Shown: positions 16,924-26,617, numbered from the stretch's first letter. The stretch: 64,000 nt of DNA from Actinomycetes bacterium (GCA_023418575.1 JAEZZM010000049.1:62001-126000); one strand, 5' to 3'. The notes: a model not told the origin generated them from the letters alone. Program-made: numbers and translations.

Positions 16924-19566
16924 ATGTACAATTTGGAGTCCATGCCAAAAAATTACGATCCATCAAGCCTTGAAAAGGAGATGATAGATCGTTGGATTAA
17001 GGCTTCATATTATCAGCGCTCAGAAGGTCTTGAGGATTACACCTTAGTGATTCCGCCACCCAATGTAACTGGTGTATTGCATATGGGACATGCACTTAAT
17101 GATTCTATCCAGGATTGCTTGGTAAGAAGAGCCCGCATGCAAGGTAAGTCCACACGCTGGATAGTGGGAACAGATCATGCTGGTATTGCAACTCAAACTA
17201 AGGTAGATAAAAAGCTTGTTAAGGAAGGTATTTCACGCCATGAAATAGGCCGAGAGAAGTTTTTAGACTATTGCTATGCCTGGTATGAGGAATATGGAAC
17301 AACTATCGTTGAGCAGATTAAGCGCATGGCCTGTTCTTGTGACTTTTCTGACGAGAAATTTACCATGTCTGATGAGTATGCCTTGGCGGTGCGCAAAGTT
17401 TTTGTTGATTGGTATAAGCAGGGCTTAATTTATCGAGGAAAGCGTATTGTCAATTGGTGTCCTTCCTGTATAACTGCAATTGCAGATGATGAGGTTGAAT
17501 ATAAAGAAGAGCCGGGACATCTGTGGCATCTGCGCTATCCTTTGTCAGAGCCCTGTGATGGTCTTGAGTACCTTGTTGTTGCTACTACTCGCCCAGAAAC
17601 TATGTTGGGCGATACGGGCGTGGCAGTAAATCCCAAAGATGAGCGCTATGCACATTTGGTGGGCAAAAAGATCCTTCTTCCCATTGTTGATAGAGAAATT
17701 CCAATTTTTGCTGATAGGCATGTAGATCCAGACTTTGGTACAGGTTGTGTTAAAGTAACACCTTCACATGATCCCAATGACTGGGCAATGGGTGAGGCTC
17801 ATGGCCTTGAAAGAATAAATATATTTGATGAGCGTGCTCGCGTAATTGAGCCTGCACCACAAGAATTTGTGGGTATGGATCGTTATGCCGCACGTGAGGC
17901 TGTGCTTGCACGCTTTGAAGAACTGGGCTTACTTGAAAAGATAGAGGAAATTACCCACAGCGTTGGTCATTGCTACCGTTGTAATACCTCTCTTGAGCCT
18001 TGGGAGTCTGAGCAGTGGTTTGTTGATGTAAGCAAGCTAAAAGAAGCTGCTACAGAGGTTGTTACCTCAGGAAAGATCAAGTTTTACCCTGAGCGCTGGA
18101 CAGACAGCTATCTTAACTGGATGGAAAACCTCAAAGATTGGTGCATCTCTCGCCAGCTTTGGTGGGGACACAGAATACCAGTATTTTATTGCGATAAGTG
18201 CGGCTGGCATGATGCATCTATGGAGGATCTGGAGTTTTGTCCAGAGTGCGGCGCTCCCTTAAGACAAGATGAAGATGTGCTTGATACCTGGTTTTCATCT
18301 CAGCTTTGGACCTTTGCAACTCAGGGTTGGCCAAATGATATAGAGCAGCTTAAAGGACATCACCCTACTGCAGTGCTTTCTACTGCCTCTGATATTTTGG
18401 CTTTATGGGTTGCGCGCATGATCATGAGCTCGCTTTATTTTGTTGATGAGATTCCCTTTAAAGATGTCATTATCCATCCTACGGTTTTAGCGGCAGATGG
18501 ATCCAGAATGTCAAAATCTAAGGGTAATGGTATAGACCCCATTGATTTGATTGATGAGTATGGCTGTGATGCAATGCGCTTTGGCCTTCTATCACAGATA
18601 ACGGGTGCACAGAGCATCAAATTTAATAAAGAAACTATGATTGCTCCTGCTCGTGCCTTTGCAAATAAGATCTGGAATGCTAGCCGCTTTGTGCTTTCTA
18701 ACTTAGAAGGCTTTACTCCGGGTGAAGCAAAGGTACTAAGCCCCGTTGATGCCTGGATCTTTACTGGTCTCAGGCGCTGTGCCCAAGATATGGAAGCAGC
18801 CTTTTCAGTCTATAATTTTGCAGAGCTCTCAAAGAGTATCTATAGCTTCTTTTGGAATGAGTTTTGTGACTGGTACATTGAGTTTTCAAAGGCGCGCCTG
18901 GCAGGTGAAGAGAGGCTGCAGGTTCAGCGAAATCTAGTTTTTGTGTTGGATCAAGCTTTGCGTCTTTTACACCCCATGATGCCAGTAGTAACTGAAGGTA
19001 TTTGGACGCATCTACCTCATGAGGATGCAGCTGAAAGCCTTATGCTTGCTTCATGGCCCAATATCGATCAGCTTGAAAAACTAAGTGATGAGAAGGCTGC
19101 TCATGCAGTTGAGCTTTTGACGCAGGTGGCCTCTGCTGTACGCTCTACTCGTGCACGCTATGGTTTATCGCCAAAACAAGAGCTTAAGGTACAAGTTTCT
19201 TGTGGTGCTCAAGACGCTTTGGCCCTTAACGAGCAAACAAAGGAGCTTTGTTCACTGGTAAAGCTTGAGAGCTTTAAAGCGGACCAAGACTTAGTGAAGC
19301 CCCAGCACTCGGTTATGGCGTATGCAGCAGGCCTTTCAATTTATATTGAGCTTGAAGGTTTGGTTGACTTTGACCAGGAGAAAAAGCGCTTAGAAAAGCA
19401 ACTGGAAAAATACCAGCAAGATCTTGCTCGTATGGAGGGCATGCTTAATAATCCTGGCTTTATGAGTAAGGCTTCTCCTGAGAAAATTGCTGCAAACAAG
19501 CAACGTGCTGAGGAAAACAGGGTTTCAATTGCCTCCATACAAGAACAACTTGCCGAGCTGGATTAG
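16924..19566 (+). CDS. valS: Valyl-tRNA synthetase
   Basis: Charges tRNA-Val. A class I synthetase of about 880 residues with HIGH-type PPNVTGVLHMGHALN near the N-terminus, the editing-domain signature TTRPETMLGDTGVAV, a four-cysteine insert (YCDKCGW ... FCPECGAP) in the catalytic domain, the KMSKS-type SRMSKSKGNG, and a C-terminal coiled-coil arm rich in E, K and Q. Three starts are possible: TTG 16915/16918, ATG 16924 and ATG 16942; GGGGGAGG at 16906-16913 best fits ATG 16924, though TTG 16918 cannot be excluded. folC follows after 30 bases. Confidence 0.95.
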   Translation: MYNLESMPKNYDPSSLEKEMIDRWIKASYYQRSEGLEDYTLVIPPPNVTGVLHMGHALNDSIQDCLVRRARMQGKSTRWIVGTDHAGIATQTKVDKKLVKEGISRHEIGREKFLDYCYAWYEEYGTTIVEQIKRMACSCDFSDEKFTMSDEYALAVRKVFVDWYKQGLIYRGKRIVNWCPSCITAIADDEVEYKEEPGHLWHLRYPLSEPCDGLEYLVVATTRPETMLGDTGVAVNPKDERYAHLVGKKILLPIVDREIPIFADRHVDPDFGTGCVKVTPSHDPNDWAMGEAHGLERINIFDERARVIEPAPQEFVGMDRYAAREAVLARFEELGLLEKIEEITHSVGHCYRCNTSLEPWESEQWFVDVSKLKEAATEVVTSGKIKFYPERWTDSYLNWMENLKDWCISRQLWWGHRIPVFYCDKCGWHDASMEDLEFCPECGAPLRQDEDVLDTWFSSQLWTFATQGWPNDIEQLKGHHPTAVLSTASDILALWVARMIMSSLYFVDEIPFKDVIIHPTVLAADGSRMSKSKGNGIDPIDLIDEYGCDAMRFGLLSQITGAQSIKFNKETMIAPARAFANKIWNASRFVLSNLEGFTPGEAKVLSPVDAWIFTGLRRCAQDMEAAFSVYNFAELSKSIYSFFWNEFCDWYIEFSKARLAGEERLQVQRNLVFVLDQALRLLHPMMPVVTEGIWTHLPHEDAAESLMLASWPNIDQLEKLSDEKAAHAVELLTQVASAVRSTRARYGLSPKQELKVQVSCGAQDALALNEQTKELCSLVKLESFKADQDLVKPQHSVMAYAAGLSIYIELEGLVDFDQEKKRLEKQLEKYQQDLARMEGMLNNPGFMSKASPEKIAANKQRAEENRVSIASIQEQLAELD

Positions 19567-19596
19567 CCAAAGAGATCGTGAGAGCTGATTAAAGCG

Positions 19597-20961
19597 ATGC
19601 TAAAAGAACAGGGAATAGAGGCAGTCTTATCTAGCTCAGCAGCTTATCCAGCTGCCTATAAAAGGGCGCTTGAGAGTTTGCAAGGGGCGCTTAAGTTTGG
19701 CATAAACCCTTCTTTAGAAGGTATGCGCCAGCTGTGTTCATACCTAGGGCACCCCGAAGAAAAGTTTAAAATTATTCAAGTTGCAGGCACCAATGGGAAG
19801 AGTTCTTGCTCTCGTTTTATAGCAGCCTTAATGCAAGCACAGGGCTACAAAACAGGCCTTTATACCAGCCCTGAACTTGTTGAATATCGAGAGCGCATGG
19901 AAATTGAGGGAACTGTAGTAAGCTATGAGGATTTTGCTCTAGCTATAGAGACAGTGCTCAAGTGTGCACAAGAGCATGGGCTTTGCCCTACAGAATTTGA
20001 GATACTTACGGCAGCAGCACTTTGGCTTTTTGCTGAAAAGGCTTGTGAGCTGGCTGTCTTAGAGGTTGGTTTAGGTGGTCGCTGGGACGCAACCAGTGTA
20101 CGTGCTCCAGAACTTGCAGTAATTACCGGGATTGCCTTTGACCATATGGCTATTTTAGGTTCAAGCCTGCCTGAGATAGCTGCAGAAAAGGCGGCTATTA
20201 TACATCCGAAGACAGAGGTATGCTTAGCAGCTCAGATATATGAAGAGCCCGAGGTATTTGCTGTATTTGATAAGCGTTGTAAGGACTGCAATGTAGCTCC
20301 CTATTGGGCGCTGAAAGATGGTAGGGGGCTTGAAGACTTAGCTACTCTTGCCTCAAAACTTTTAGATGCGCGGCCCTTTGCTGCTTATCAGGAGGCTAAC
20401 CTCTTGCTTTCTTTGCTGGCTTCTCAGGTATTTATTAAGCACTATGCTCCTTGTAAAGATAGTTCGGGCCTGAGTGGTCTTGATTTAGAGCTAGCATATT
20501 CAAGTCTTTTAAACATAAATATCCCTGGGCGCTATGATCGCCTCAGGCAAAAGCCCCTTGTACTGCTTGATGCTGCGCATAACCCGCAGTCTGTGGCAGC
20601 TTTTATTGATGCGCTCAAAAAAGAGTTTGGCTTTAATCCCCAAGATCTACCAGCTTTTGTATTTGCAGTCTTTGCCGATAAGGACGTAGACGCTATGATT
20701 GATCTTGTATTATCGGCAGCGCAAAAGATTGTGCTCACGCAGACCAAGCACCCTCGAGCCCTAGCTGTAGCAGAGCTCAAAGAAAAGGTTTTAAACTCTA
20801 GGGCCTATAGAGCAGGCTTTCATGAGCTTGAATGTTTTGAAGATGTCGCTTCAGTGCTTGGAGCTTTTGTGGACAAAGATTTTGTAGCTTGTGGTTCTAT
20901 TACGCTTGCGGGAGAGATTACTCAACAGCTGCGCTCATCAGTGGTACAATGCTACAAATAG
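19597..20961 (+). CDS. folC: Folylpolyglutamate/dihydrofolate synthase
   Basis: Mur-ligase-family enzyme adding glutamate to folates, and possibly to dihydropteroate. The 454-residue protein has the P-loop AGTNGKSSCSRF, followed by the folate-loop TSPELVEYRERM, then the LEVGLGGRWDATS region that binds Mg and ATP, and a C-terminal ligase domain with LLDAAHNPQS. The SD is weak. The valS-folC order is common in Gram-positive bacteria. Whether it has dihydrofolate synthase activity as well cannot be told from the sequence. Confidence 0.92.
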   Translation: MLKEQGIEAVLSSSAAYPAAYKRALESLQGALKFGINPSLEGMRQLCSYLGHPEEKFKIIQVAGTNGKSSCSRFIAALMQAQGYKTGLYTSPELVEYRERMEIEGTVVSYEDFALAIETVLKCAQEHGLCPTEFEILTAAALWLFAEKACELAVLEVGLGGRWDATSVRAPELAVITGIAFDHMAILGSSLPEIAAEKAAIIHPKTEVCLAAQIYEEPEVFAVFDKRCKDCNVAPYWALKDGRGLEDLATLASKLLDARPFAAYQEANLLLSLLASQVFIKHYAPCKDSSGLSGLDLELAYSSLLNINIPGRYDRLRQKPLVLLDAAHNPQSVAAFIDALKKEFGFNPQDLPAFVFAVFADKDVDAMIDLVLSAAQKIVLTQTKHPRALAVAELKEKVLNSRAYRAGFHELECFEDVASVLGAFVDKDFVACGSITLAGEITQQLRSSVVQCYK

Positions 20962-20990
20962 AGTTATCTTAATGTAAGTGGAGAGGTAGT

Positions 20991-21425
20991 ATGCAAGAGA
21001 TACTGAGTCAGCTTTTATCACCCCAGGTAATGATGGTGTTTAAAGGCTTTCTTATATTTTTATTACTGCTATATGTTTTGTCTATAGTATGGGTGGTTCG
21101 TGATTCTTATTTACGTGGAACCTATCCCTGGCTGTGGGGTGTGATTGCCCTGGTCCCTGTGATTGGGCTTATCGCATATCTTATTTTACGTCCCACCATG
21201 TACTCAGTAGACAGACAGGAGCAAGATATTGAGATTGCGCTTCGTGAACGTCAGCTTGAACAGTATGGTAATTGTCCTAACTGTGGAGCCTCTATTCAGA
21301 AGGACTTTATCGTCTGCCCTCACTGCAATACGCAGGTGAGAAACGTGTGCTCACATTGTCATAGGCCTCTAGAGCCTGATTGGAATGTGTGCCCGTATTG
21401 TCGAACACGCGTGTCCGGCAGATAG
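20991..21425 (+). CDS. Small membrane protein with double zinc ribbon
   Basis: A 144-residue protein with two hydrophobic helices (about 16-37 and 48-67), the second pair resembling the PLD-nuclease N-terminal domain found in small membrane proteins, then a short helical link and two zinc ribbons: CPNCG ... CPHC and CSHC ... CPYC at the C-terminus. The ribbon half should be cytoplasmic. No catalytic residues are visible. GGAGAGG precedes the ATG; it is the last gene of the valS-folC unit. Function unknown. Confidence 0.75.
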   Translation: MQEILSQLLSPQVMMVFKGFLIFLLLLYVLSIVWVVRDSYLRGTYPWLWGVIALVPVIGLIAYLILRPTMYSVDRQEQDIEIALRERQLEQYGNCPNCGASIQKDFIVCPHCNTQVRNVCSHCHRPLEPDWNVCPYCRTRVSGR

Positions 21426-21478
21426 GACGCGCAAAAGACTTGCTTTAGGCACAGGTATTAAGCATATAAGAAGAGTTT

Positions 21479-21516
21479 GCAGTCCTCAAAGCTTTGTGAT
21501 TGAGGGCTGCTTTTTT
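21479..21516 (+). terminator. Terminator before thrS
   Basis: GCAGTCCTCAA pairs with TTGAGGGCTGC (one wobble), followed by TTTTTT. Confidence 0.88.
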
Positions 21517-21560
21517 ATGGGTAAAACTAAAAAAACAAGTAAGCTATTAGATTAAAATCG

Positions 21561-21589
21561 AGATTTAGATTTAGATTTAGATTTAGATT
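21561..21589. repeat. Hexanucleotide repeat in the thrS leader
   Basis: Nearly five copies of AGATTT in the spacer about 36 bases before thrS. It is not in a coding frame. Copy-number change would alter leader or promoter spacing. Confidence 0.85.
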
Positions 21590-21624
21590 GAAATTCAGAT
21601 TGAAAGAAAGGTTTAGGTAGGATC

Positions 21625-23538
21625 ATGGCCGAGATCAGCATTAAGCTACCTGACGGCTCAGTCAGACAGATTCCAGAAGCTTCAAGCGCATATGAGCTGG
21701 CTAGCTCTATTGGAGCAGGTTTAGCAAAGGCAGCGCTTGCTGCAAAGGTAGATGGGGCACTTGTGCATCTTACAACTACACTGGAAGACGGCCAGACCGT
21801 GGAGATTGTAACTGCAAAAAGCCCCGAGGCTTTGGATATTTTGCGTCACTCGGCAGCCCATGTAATGGCAGCAGCTGTAGATGAGCTTTTTGAAGATGTT
21901 AAATTTGGTATGGGTCCCTCTATTGAAAATGGCTTTTATTATGATTTTGATCTGGGGCGTAGCCTAAGCCCTGAAGATCTAGAGGCTATTAGTCAAAAGA
22001 TGAAAGAGATCATAAAGGAAAACAGAAGTTTTGATCTGGAATATCTTACTAAAGAGCGTGCAAGAGAGATCTTTTTCAATCAGCCTTATAAGTTAGAGTT
22101 ACTTGAGGATTTAGATGAAGGTCAAATGATCACTGCTTATCGCTTGGGGAGATTTGTAGATTTATGCAAAGGTCCGCATGTAGCTTCAAGTGGCCAAATT
22201 CCTGCATACAAGCTTCTTAAAATTGCCGGTGCTTATTGGCGCGGTGATTCTTCTCGACCTATGCTGCAGCGCATCTATGGTACCGCATGGTTTAGTGAGA
22301 AAGATCAGGAGAAATATCTTTATGATCAGGAAGAGGCCGAGAAGCGCGATCATCGTAAACTAGGCAAGGAGCTTGGCTTTTATACCATGTTTGACGAGGC
22401 AGGCCCTGGACTTCCTCTCTACTTACCCAACGGTGCTCGCGTTATTAGAACCATGCAAGAATGGCTAAGAAAAGAGCTTTATCGCCGTAACTATGAGGAG
22501 GTTATTACTCCTCACGTCTATAAGGCAGATGTTTGGAAAACTTCTGGCCACTATGGTTATTACAAAGAGAATATGTACTTCTTTAACGTTGATGAGGGGG
22601 AGGGTCGTCAAAGTGAGTTTGGCGTAAAACCCATGAATTGCCCTGGTCACGTAATGCTCTATAAGAACGATATCCATTCTTATAGAGAGCTTCCTGTTCG
22701 TTTCTTTGAATTTGGTACGGTGTATAGACATGAGCTTTCTGGTGCCGTTCACGGTCTGTTTAGAGCTCGTGGTTTTACTCAAGATGATGCGCATGTATTC
22801 TGCCGAGAAGATCAGATTGTAGATGAGATAGTAGATATCTTAGATCTAGTAGATGATATCATGCAGACTTTTGAGCTTTCATACAGCTGTGAAATATCTA
22901 CGCGCCCAGAAAAATCTATTGGTTCAGATTATATGTGGGATAAGGCTACTTCAGCCTTACAAGAGGCCTTAGAAAAGCGCGGACTTCCCTTTGAGATTAA
23001 TGAGGGTGATGGCGCTTTTTATGGTCCTAAAATTGATATCAAGGTTAAAGACTCCCTGGGACGCACCTGGCAATGTTCTACTATTCAGGTAGATTTTAAC
23101 CTTCCAGAGCGATTTGATATTTCTTATCGCACCGCAGAAAATGGACAAGAGCGTCCTTACATGATTCATCGTGCCATTTTTGGTTCTATTGAGCGCTTCT
23201 TAGGAATTTTGATTGAGCATTATGCAGGTGCTTTGCCTTTATGGCTAGCTCCAGTACAAGCAGTTGTAATCCCAATTGCCGACAGACATCTTGACTATGC
23301 TCAAGAAATAGCTGCACAGCTGAGAGCTTGTGGTGGACGCATTGAACTTGCTGCCCAAAGTGAGCCAATGAGGGTAAAGATTGCTAAAGCTCAGGAGCAA
23401 AAGATCCCATATATGCTGGTAGTAGGCGATAAGGAAGCAGAGAGCTCAAGCGTTTCAGTTAGAAAACGTGGCGAGGGAGATTTGGGCGTAAAGCCTCTAT
23501 CTGAAATGCTGGATATCATTAAGGCTGCGCAGGTTTAA
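21625..23538 (+). CDS. thrS: Threonyl-tRNA synthetase
   Basis: Class II synthetase charging tRNA-Thr; 637 residues. N-terminal TGS domain (1-62), editing domain with RHSAAHVMAAAVDELF, catalytic core with KTSGHYGYYKENMYFF, the zinc cysteine in MNCPGHVM, motif 2 RFFEFGTVYRHELSGAVHGLFRARGFTQDDAH, zinc histidine in MIHRAIFGSIERF, and a C-terminal anticodon-binding domain. The SD AGGTAGGA precedes ATG. No T-box element was found upstream, so control is by other means. Confidence 0.96.
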   Translation: MAEISIKLPDGSVRQIPEASSAYELASSIGAGLAKAALAAKVDGALVHLTTTLEDGQTVEIVTAKSPEALDILRHSAAHVMAAAVDELFEDVKFGMGPSIENGFYYDFDLGRSLSPEDLEAISQKMKEIIKENRSFDLEYLTKERAREIFFNQPYKLELLEDLDEGQMITAYRLGRFVDLCKGPHVASSGQIPAYKLLKIAGAYWRGDSSRPMLQRIYGTAWFSEKDQEKYLYDQEEAEKRDHRKLGKELGFYTMFDEAGPGLPLYLPNGARVIRTMQEWLRKELYRRNYEEVITPHVYKADVWKTSGHYGYYKENMYFFNVDEGEGRQSEFGVKPMNCPGHVMLYKNDIHSYRELPVRFFEFGTVYRHELSGAVHGLFRARGFTQDDAHVFCREDQIVDEIVDILDLVDDIMQTFELSYSCEISTRPEKSIGSDYMWDKATSALQEALEKRGLPFEINEGDGAFYGPKIDIKVKDSLGRTWQCSTIQVDFNLPERFDISYRTAENGQERPYMIHRAIFGSIERFLGILIEHYAGALPLWLAPVQAVVIPIADRHLDYAQEIAAQLRACGGRIELAAQSEPMRVKIAKAQEQKIPYMLVVGDKEAESSSVSVRKRGEGDLGVKPLSEMLDIIKAAQV

Positions 23539-23678
23539 AGCTCAAGGGCGTCTCGAAAGCTAGCCGCTGGGTTTTAGCCAGTTTGCTTGCTGTTAATAGA
23601 TATGGGCTAGCAAATAATGTTTGCTCACCACTAAGATAAGAGCTAGTAGAATATAGTAAGTTTTTCTAAGAAATAGTA

Positions 23679-23720
23679 AGCGTGCTGTAGAAGAAGTTAT
23701 TCACAGCACGCTTTTTTCTT
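23679..23720 (+). terminator. Terminator of thrS
   Basis: AGCGTGCTGT and ACAGCACGCT form a perfect ten-base stem with a 14-base loop, followed by TTTTTCTT. Confidence 0.88.
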
Positions 23721-23758
23721 AGTGCTTGTATCTGTGCTTTTGGGCCGTGGGTTCACAA

Positions 23759-23956
23759 TATAATGACTTGTAGCATGCAGCTTAACTGGCTTTTTGTCGT
23801 CTTGAGACTTCCTTGCCTGGTGCCGTGCTGCGATGTTGTTATGCTGCAGGAAAGCGATCTTGTGGTGCTGCTGTATCGTTGTGCTGCAATGCGATGTTGT
23901 TATGTTGTAATGCGATACTGAATGGCCTTAAAAATATATGTGGGGCCATCTTTTTT
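23759..23956 (+). ncRNA. Possible terminated leader or small RNA
   Basis: TATAAT at 23759-23764 could start a transcript that ends at ATGGCC...GGCCAT (23922-23927, 23944-23949) followed by TTTTTT. The roughly 185-base interval has no ORF and carries two copies of TGCGATGTTGTTATG (23829, 23890). GGGGCCAT at 23942-23949 can instead pair with ATGACCCC at 23964-23971, which would undo the terminator. This is a candidate only; no known RNA family was recognised. Confidence 0.4.
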
Positions 23957-23988
23957 CAAAGAATGACCCCAACCAGAGAGGGAGGACT

Positions 23989-24045
23989 ATGTTAGAGGCA
24001 GCCTTCAAGCTACCTACCTTAGCTGTGCTAAGGATTTGTTTCTAG
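23989..24045 (+). CDS. Possible 18-residue leader peptide
   Basis: ATG with GGGAGGA eight to ten bases upstream opens an 18-codon frame rich in Leu and Ala and ending at TAG. A seven-base hairpin CCTTAGC/GCTAAGG lies within it (24017-24033). It sits just after the hairpin pair described for 23759-23956. It may be a leader peptide or chance; there is no homology evidence. Confidence 0.35.
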   Translation: MLEAAFKLPTLAVLRICF

Positions 24046-24344
24046 AAGTTAACTCGTTGCTGTTATTAGAATACTCCTTTTGAAACTAAAGTCAACCCGC
24101 GTTTACAGAATTTGTTAGATTCATTAAACCTACATATTACTAGGATTTAAGATTGGCTATAAGTTTGCTTATAAGCTTGCTATAAAAACAGCCATAAGAA
24201 AGGGTTTATCCAGTGCAAGATTTTGCATTTAAAGCTGGATTTCAAGCTTTTTGACTTGTGTTCATGGCGCTATGGACTAAACTAAATACTAATGATCATC
24301 TTAAGAGATGGTGATCAATTGATGAAGCCTGGGAGTTTTAGCAT
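24046..24344. other. Gap before cardiolipin synthase
   Basis: No gene seen. TTGACT at 24251 is a possible -35 without a convincing -10. TGATCATC...GATGGTGATCA (about 24293-24318) is an imperfect inverted repeat just before the cls start, a possible regulator site. Confidence 0.4.
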
Positions 24345-25895
24345 ATGGATTTAAAGAAGCGAGCACGAAAATTTTTCTTTTCCAGATTTTTTGTTCTGGG
24401 CTTGCTCTTTTTTGTTCAAGCTTGTCTTATGGTTTGGATTGTAATGCGTGCTCAGGCAATGGGCCACATTGTGGCTGAGTTTTTTTATGTAGTAAGCGTT
24501 ATCATGGCACTTTGGGTTTTGTCTCGTGATATGCATCCAACCTATAAGCTTGCTTGGATAGTACCTATTCTTATTCTCCCGCTGTTTGGCGGGATGTTTT
24601 ATCTGCTGTTTGGAACTCATGGCTTTAGAAAAAAGCGCCTGATCGATAAGTTAAGTCCTTATCTGCAAGATAAGGAGTTGATGCAGCAAGATCCGCAAGT
24701 TCTCAAGCAATTAGAAGACTTTGATGGAGACGCTGCGCTACAGGCGTCTTACATAAGAAATATGGCTGCATACCCAGTGTATTCACGCACTAAAACAGAT
24801 TATTTTTCATGTGGCGAAGACTTTTTTGAACAGCTTAAGAAAGATTTGCGCGCTGCAAAGCGCTGCATCTTTTTAGAGTTTTTTATTGTTGAAGAGGGCC
24901 TCATGTTTGATGAGATTGCTGATATTCTTGAGCAAAAAGCACAAGAGGGCCTAGATGTTCGTTTGATTTATGATGATGTAGGTTCAGCCGCTCGAGTTTC
25001 CTCCTCATTTGCCTCTCAACTCAATAAACGAGGTATCAAGTGCTGTGTTTTTAATGCGCGCGGGCTTAAATTAAGCTTTCTGCTTAATAATCGAGATCAT
25101 AGAAAAATAGTGGTAATTGACGGGCGTATTTCTTATACCGGTGGCTTTAATTTGGCTGATGAATATATCAATGCTATCTCTCCTTTTGGTTACTGGAAAG
25201 ATAGTGCAGTGCGTCTTGAGGGGGATGCAAGCTGGAGCTTTACGATAATTTTCCTGCAGACGTGGGCCTTTGCCTCTCAGGAAGCTAGAATTGATTTTGC
25301 TCAATTCATGCCTTCACTAGAAGAGCAGGCGCTTTTTGAGTCTGATGGTTTTGTTCTTCCATACGCAGATTCAAGCCCTATTAGCAATGTCCCCTTATCA
25401 AAATATGCCTTTCTTAATGCTATTCAAGATGCCGAGAAAAGCATATACATAAGCACGCCTTATCTTATTATAGATTCTGAGATGCAGACAGCTCTGTGTT
25501 TATCGGCAGAAATGGGAATAGACGTGCGTATCATTACTCCGGCTATTCCAGATAAAAAAGCGGTATTTGAGGTCACTCGCGCTAACTACTTAGAGCTTTT
25601 AAAGGCGGGAGTTAAGATTTATGAATATAGCCCAGGCTTTATTCACTCTAAAGCCATGATGGTCGATAAACAATTAGCTGTTATTGGGACCACTAACTTT
25701 GATTATCGGTCATTCTTTTTGCACTTTGAATGCGGGGCCTTTTTGTTTGGCTCATCTGCTATAGATCAACTGAGTGCTGACTTTGAAAAAAGCTTTTTAA
25801 TTTCTAAAGAAATTAGTCTAGAAGAGCAACTTGCTATCTCTATGCCAAGAAGAATTATGCGAAGAACTCTTTCGGCCTTTGCTCCTATGCTCTAA
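24345..25895 (+). CDS. cls: Cardiolipin synthase, phospholipase D type
   Basis: Makes cardiolipin from two phosphatidylglycerols at the membrane. The 516-residue protein has two N-terminal membrane helices (about 13-33 and 42-60, a third at 70-90) of the PLDc_N type, then two HKD active-site motifs: H252, K254, D259 (DHRKIVVID, followed by GGFN) and H434, K436, D441 (IHSKAMMVD, followed by GTTNFDYRS). The SD is GGGAG. It is preceded by an unusually long gap and followed by mntP; the two may be linked, with only a weak hairpin between them. Confidence 0.93.
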   Translation: MDLKKRARKFFFSRFFVLGLLFFVQACLMVWIVMRAQAMGHIVAEFFYVVSVIMALWVLSRDMHPTYKLAWIVPILILPLFGGMFYLLFGTHGFRKKRLIDKLSPYLQDKELMQQDPQVLKQLEDFDGDAALQASYIRNMAAYPVYSRTKTDYFSCGEDFFEQLKKDLRAAKRCIFLEFFIVEEGLMFDEIADILEQKAQEGLDVRLIYDDVGSAARVSSSFASQLNKRGIKCCVFNARGLKLSFLLNNRDHRKIVVIDGRISYTGGFNLADEYINAISPFGYWKDSAVRLEGDASWSFTIIFLQTWAFASQEARIDFAQFMPSLEEQALFESDGFVLPYADSSPISNVPLSKYAFLNAIQDAEKSIYISTPYLIIDSEMQTALCLSAEMGIDVRIITPAIPDKKAVFEVTRANYLELLKAGVKIYEYSPGFIHSKAMMVDKQLAVIGTTNFDYRSFFLHFECGAFLFGSSAIDQLSADFEKSFLISKEISLEEQLAISMPRRIMRRTLSAFAPML

Positions 25896-25949
25896 GCTGG
25901 AGTATACTAATACGCGTTTTGCATTACTATATAGGTGAAGAAGGGGAGG

Positions 25950-25975
25950 ATAAAACCTTCCATCATAGGTTTTAT
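25950..25975 (+). terminator. Hairpin between cls and mntP
   Basis: ATAAAACCT and AGGTTTTAT pair perfectly around an eight-base loop; the T run is short, so termination would be partial. A yybP-ykoY manganese riboswitch was considered and not found. Confidence 0.4.
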
Positions 25976-26045
25976 TCTGTGCTGCTAAGATCATGTATAA
26001 GGTCTTGGAGCAAGCATGTATAGCTAGAAGGTTGTGTCTGTTCGT

Positions 26046-26603
26046 ATGCATTTAACAGAGTTGCTTATTCTTGGCGTTGCGCTTGCTATGGACGCCATGG
26101 CCGTTACGCTTTCAAATGCCTTGTGTGAACCCAATATGAAACGATCAAAAGCCTTTGCCATGCCTATTAGTTTTGGCATTTTTCAGGGCCTCATGCCGCT
26201 CATAGGCTTTTTCTTAGGCACCTTCTTTTCTGATCTTTTGACACGTCATTCAGCTTGGGCGGTCTTTGCAATTCTGGCATTTCTAGGTGCACGCATGATT
26301 AAAGAGGGTTATACCGAGCTTAAAGAACCAGGATCGTGCGAAATGTCTCAGCTTTTGACCTACAAAACTCTTATCCTGCAAGCAGTGGCAACCTCAATAG
26401 ACGCCATGGCAGTGGGTGTTTCACTTGCAGCTGTAGGTGCAAATATTTTTGCAGCCTCTGCCATTATTGCTCTTGTTACCTGTGTGTGCTGCTTTTTTTC
26501 TTTAGCCTTGGGAAGCAGGCTGGGCTTGCAATTTGGCCCTAGCGCAGAAATTGCAGGCGGCAGCGTATTGCTTATGATTGCGATAAAAGCGCTGCTTAGC
26601 TAA
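26046..26603 (+). CDS. mntP: Manganese efflux pump MntP
   Basis: Six-helix membrane exporter of Mn(II). The 185-residue protein shows the two-repeat structure of the family, each repeat with its signature aspartate motif: AMDAMAVTLS near the N-terminus and ATSIDAMAVGVSLA in the second half. ATG 26046 gives the typical family N-terminus; an in-frame GTG at 26034 almost touches the AGAAGG, while ATG 26046 is 14 bases from it, so the start is not fully certain. An MntR-like regulator is encoded at 8.6 kb, but no matching palindrome was found upstream here. Confidence 0.88.
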   Translation: MHLTELLILGVALAMDAMAVTLSNALCEPNMKRSKAFAMPISFGIFQGLMPLIGFFLGTFFSDLLTRHSAWAVFAILAFLGARMIKEGYTELKEPGSCEMSQLLTYKTLILQAVATSIDAMAVGVSLAAVGANIFAASAIIALVTCVCCFFSLALGSRLGLQFGPSAEIAGGSVLLMIAIKALLS

Positions 26604-26617
26604 TAAGCGTTGCTTAG

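Noticed and set aside
25896..26045. yybP-ykoY manganese riboswitch before mntP
   Set aside because: A GGGGAG string occurs, but the second conserved loop and the expected pairing are missing.
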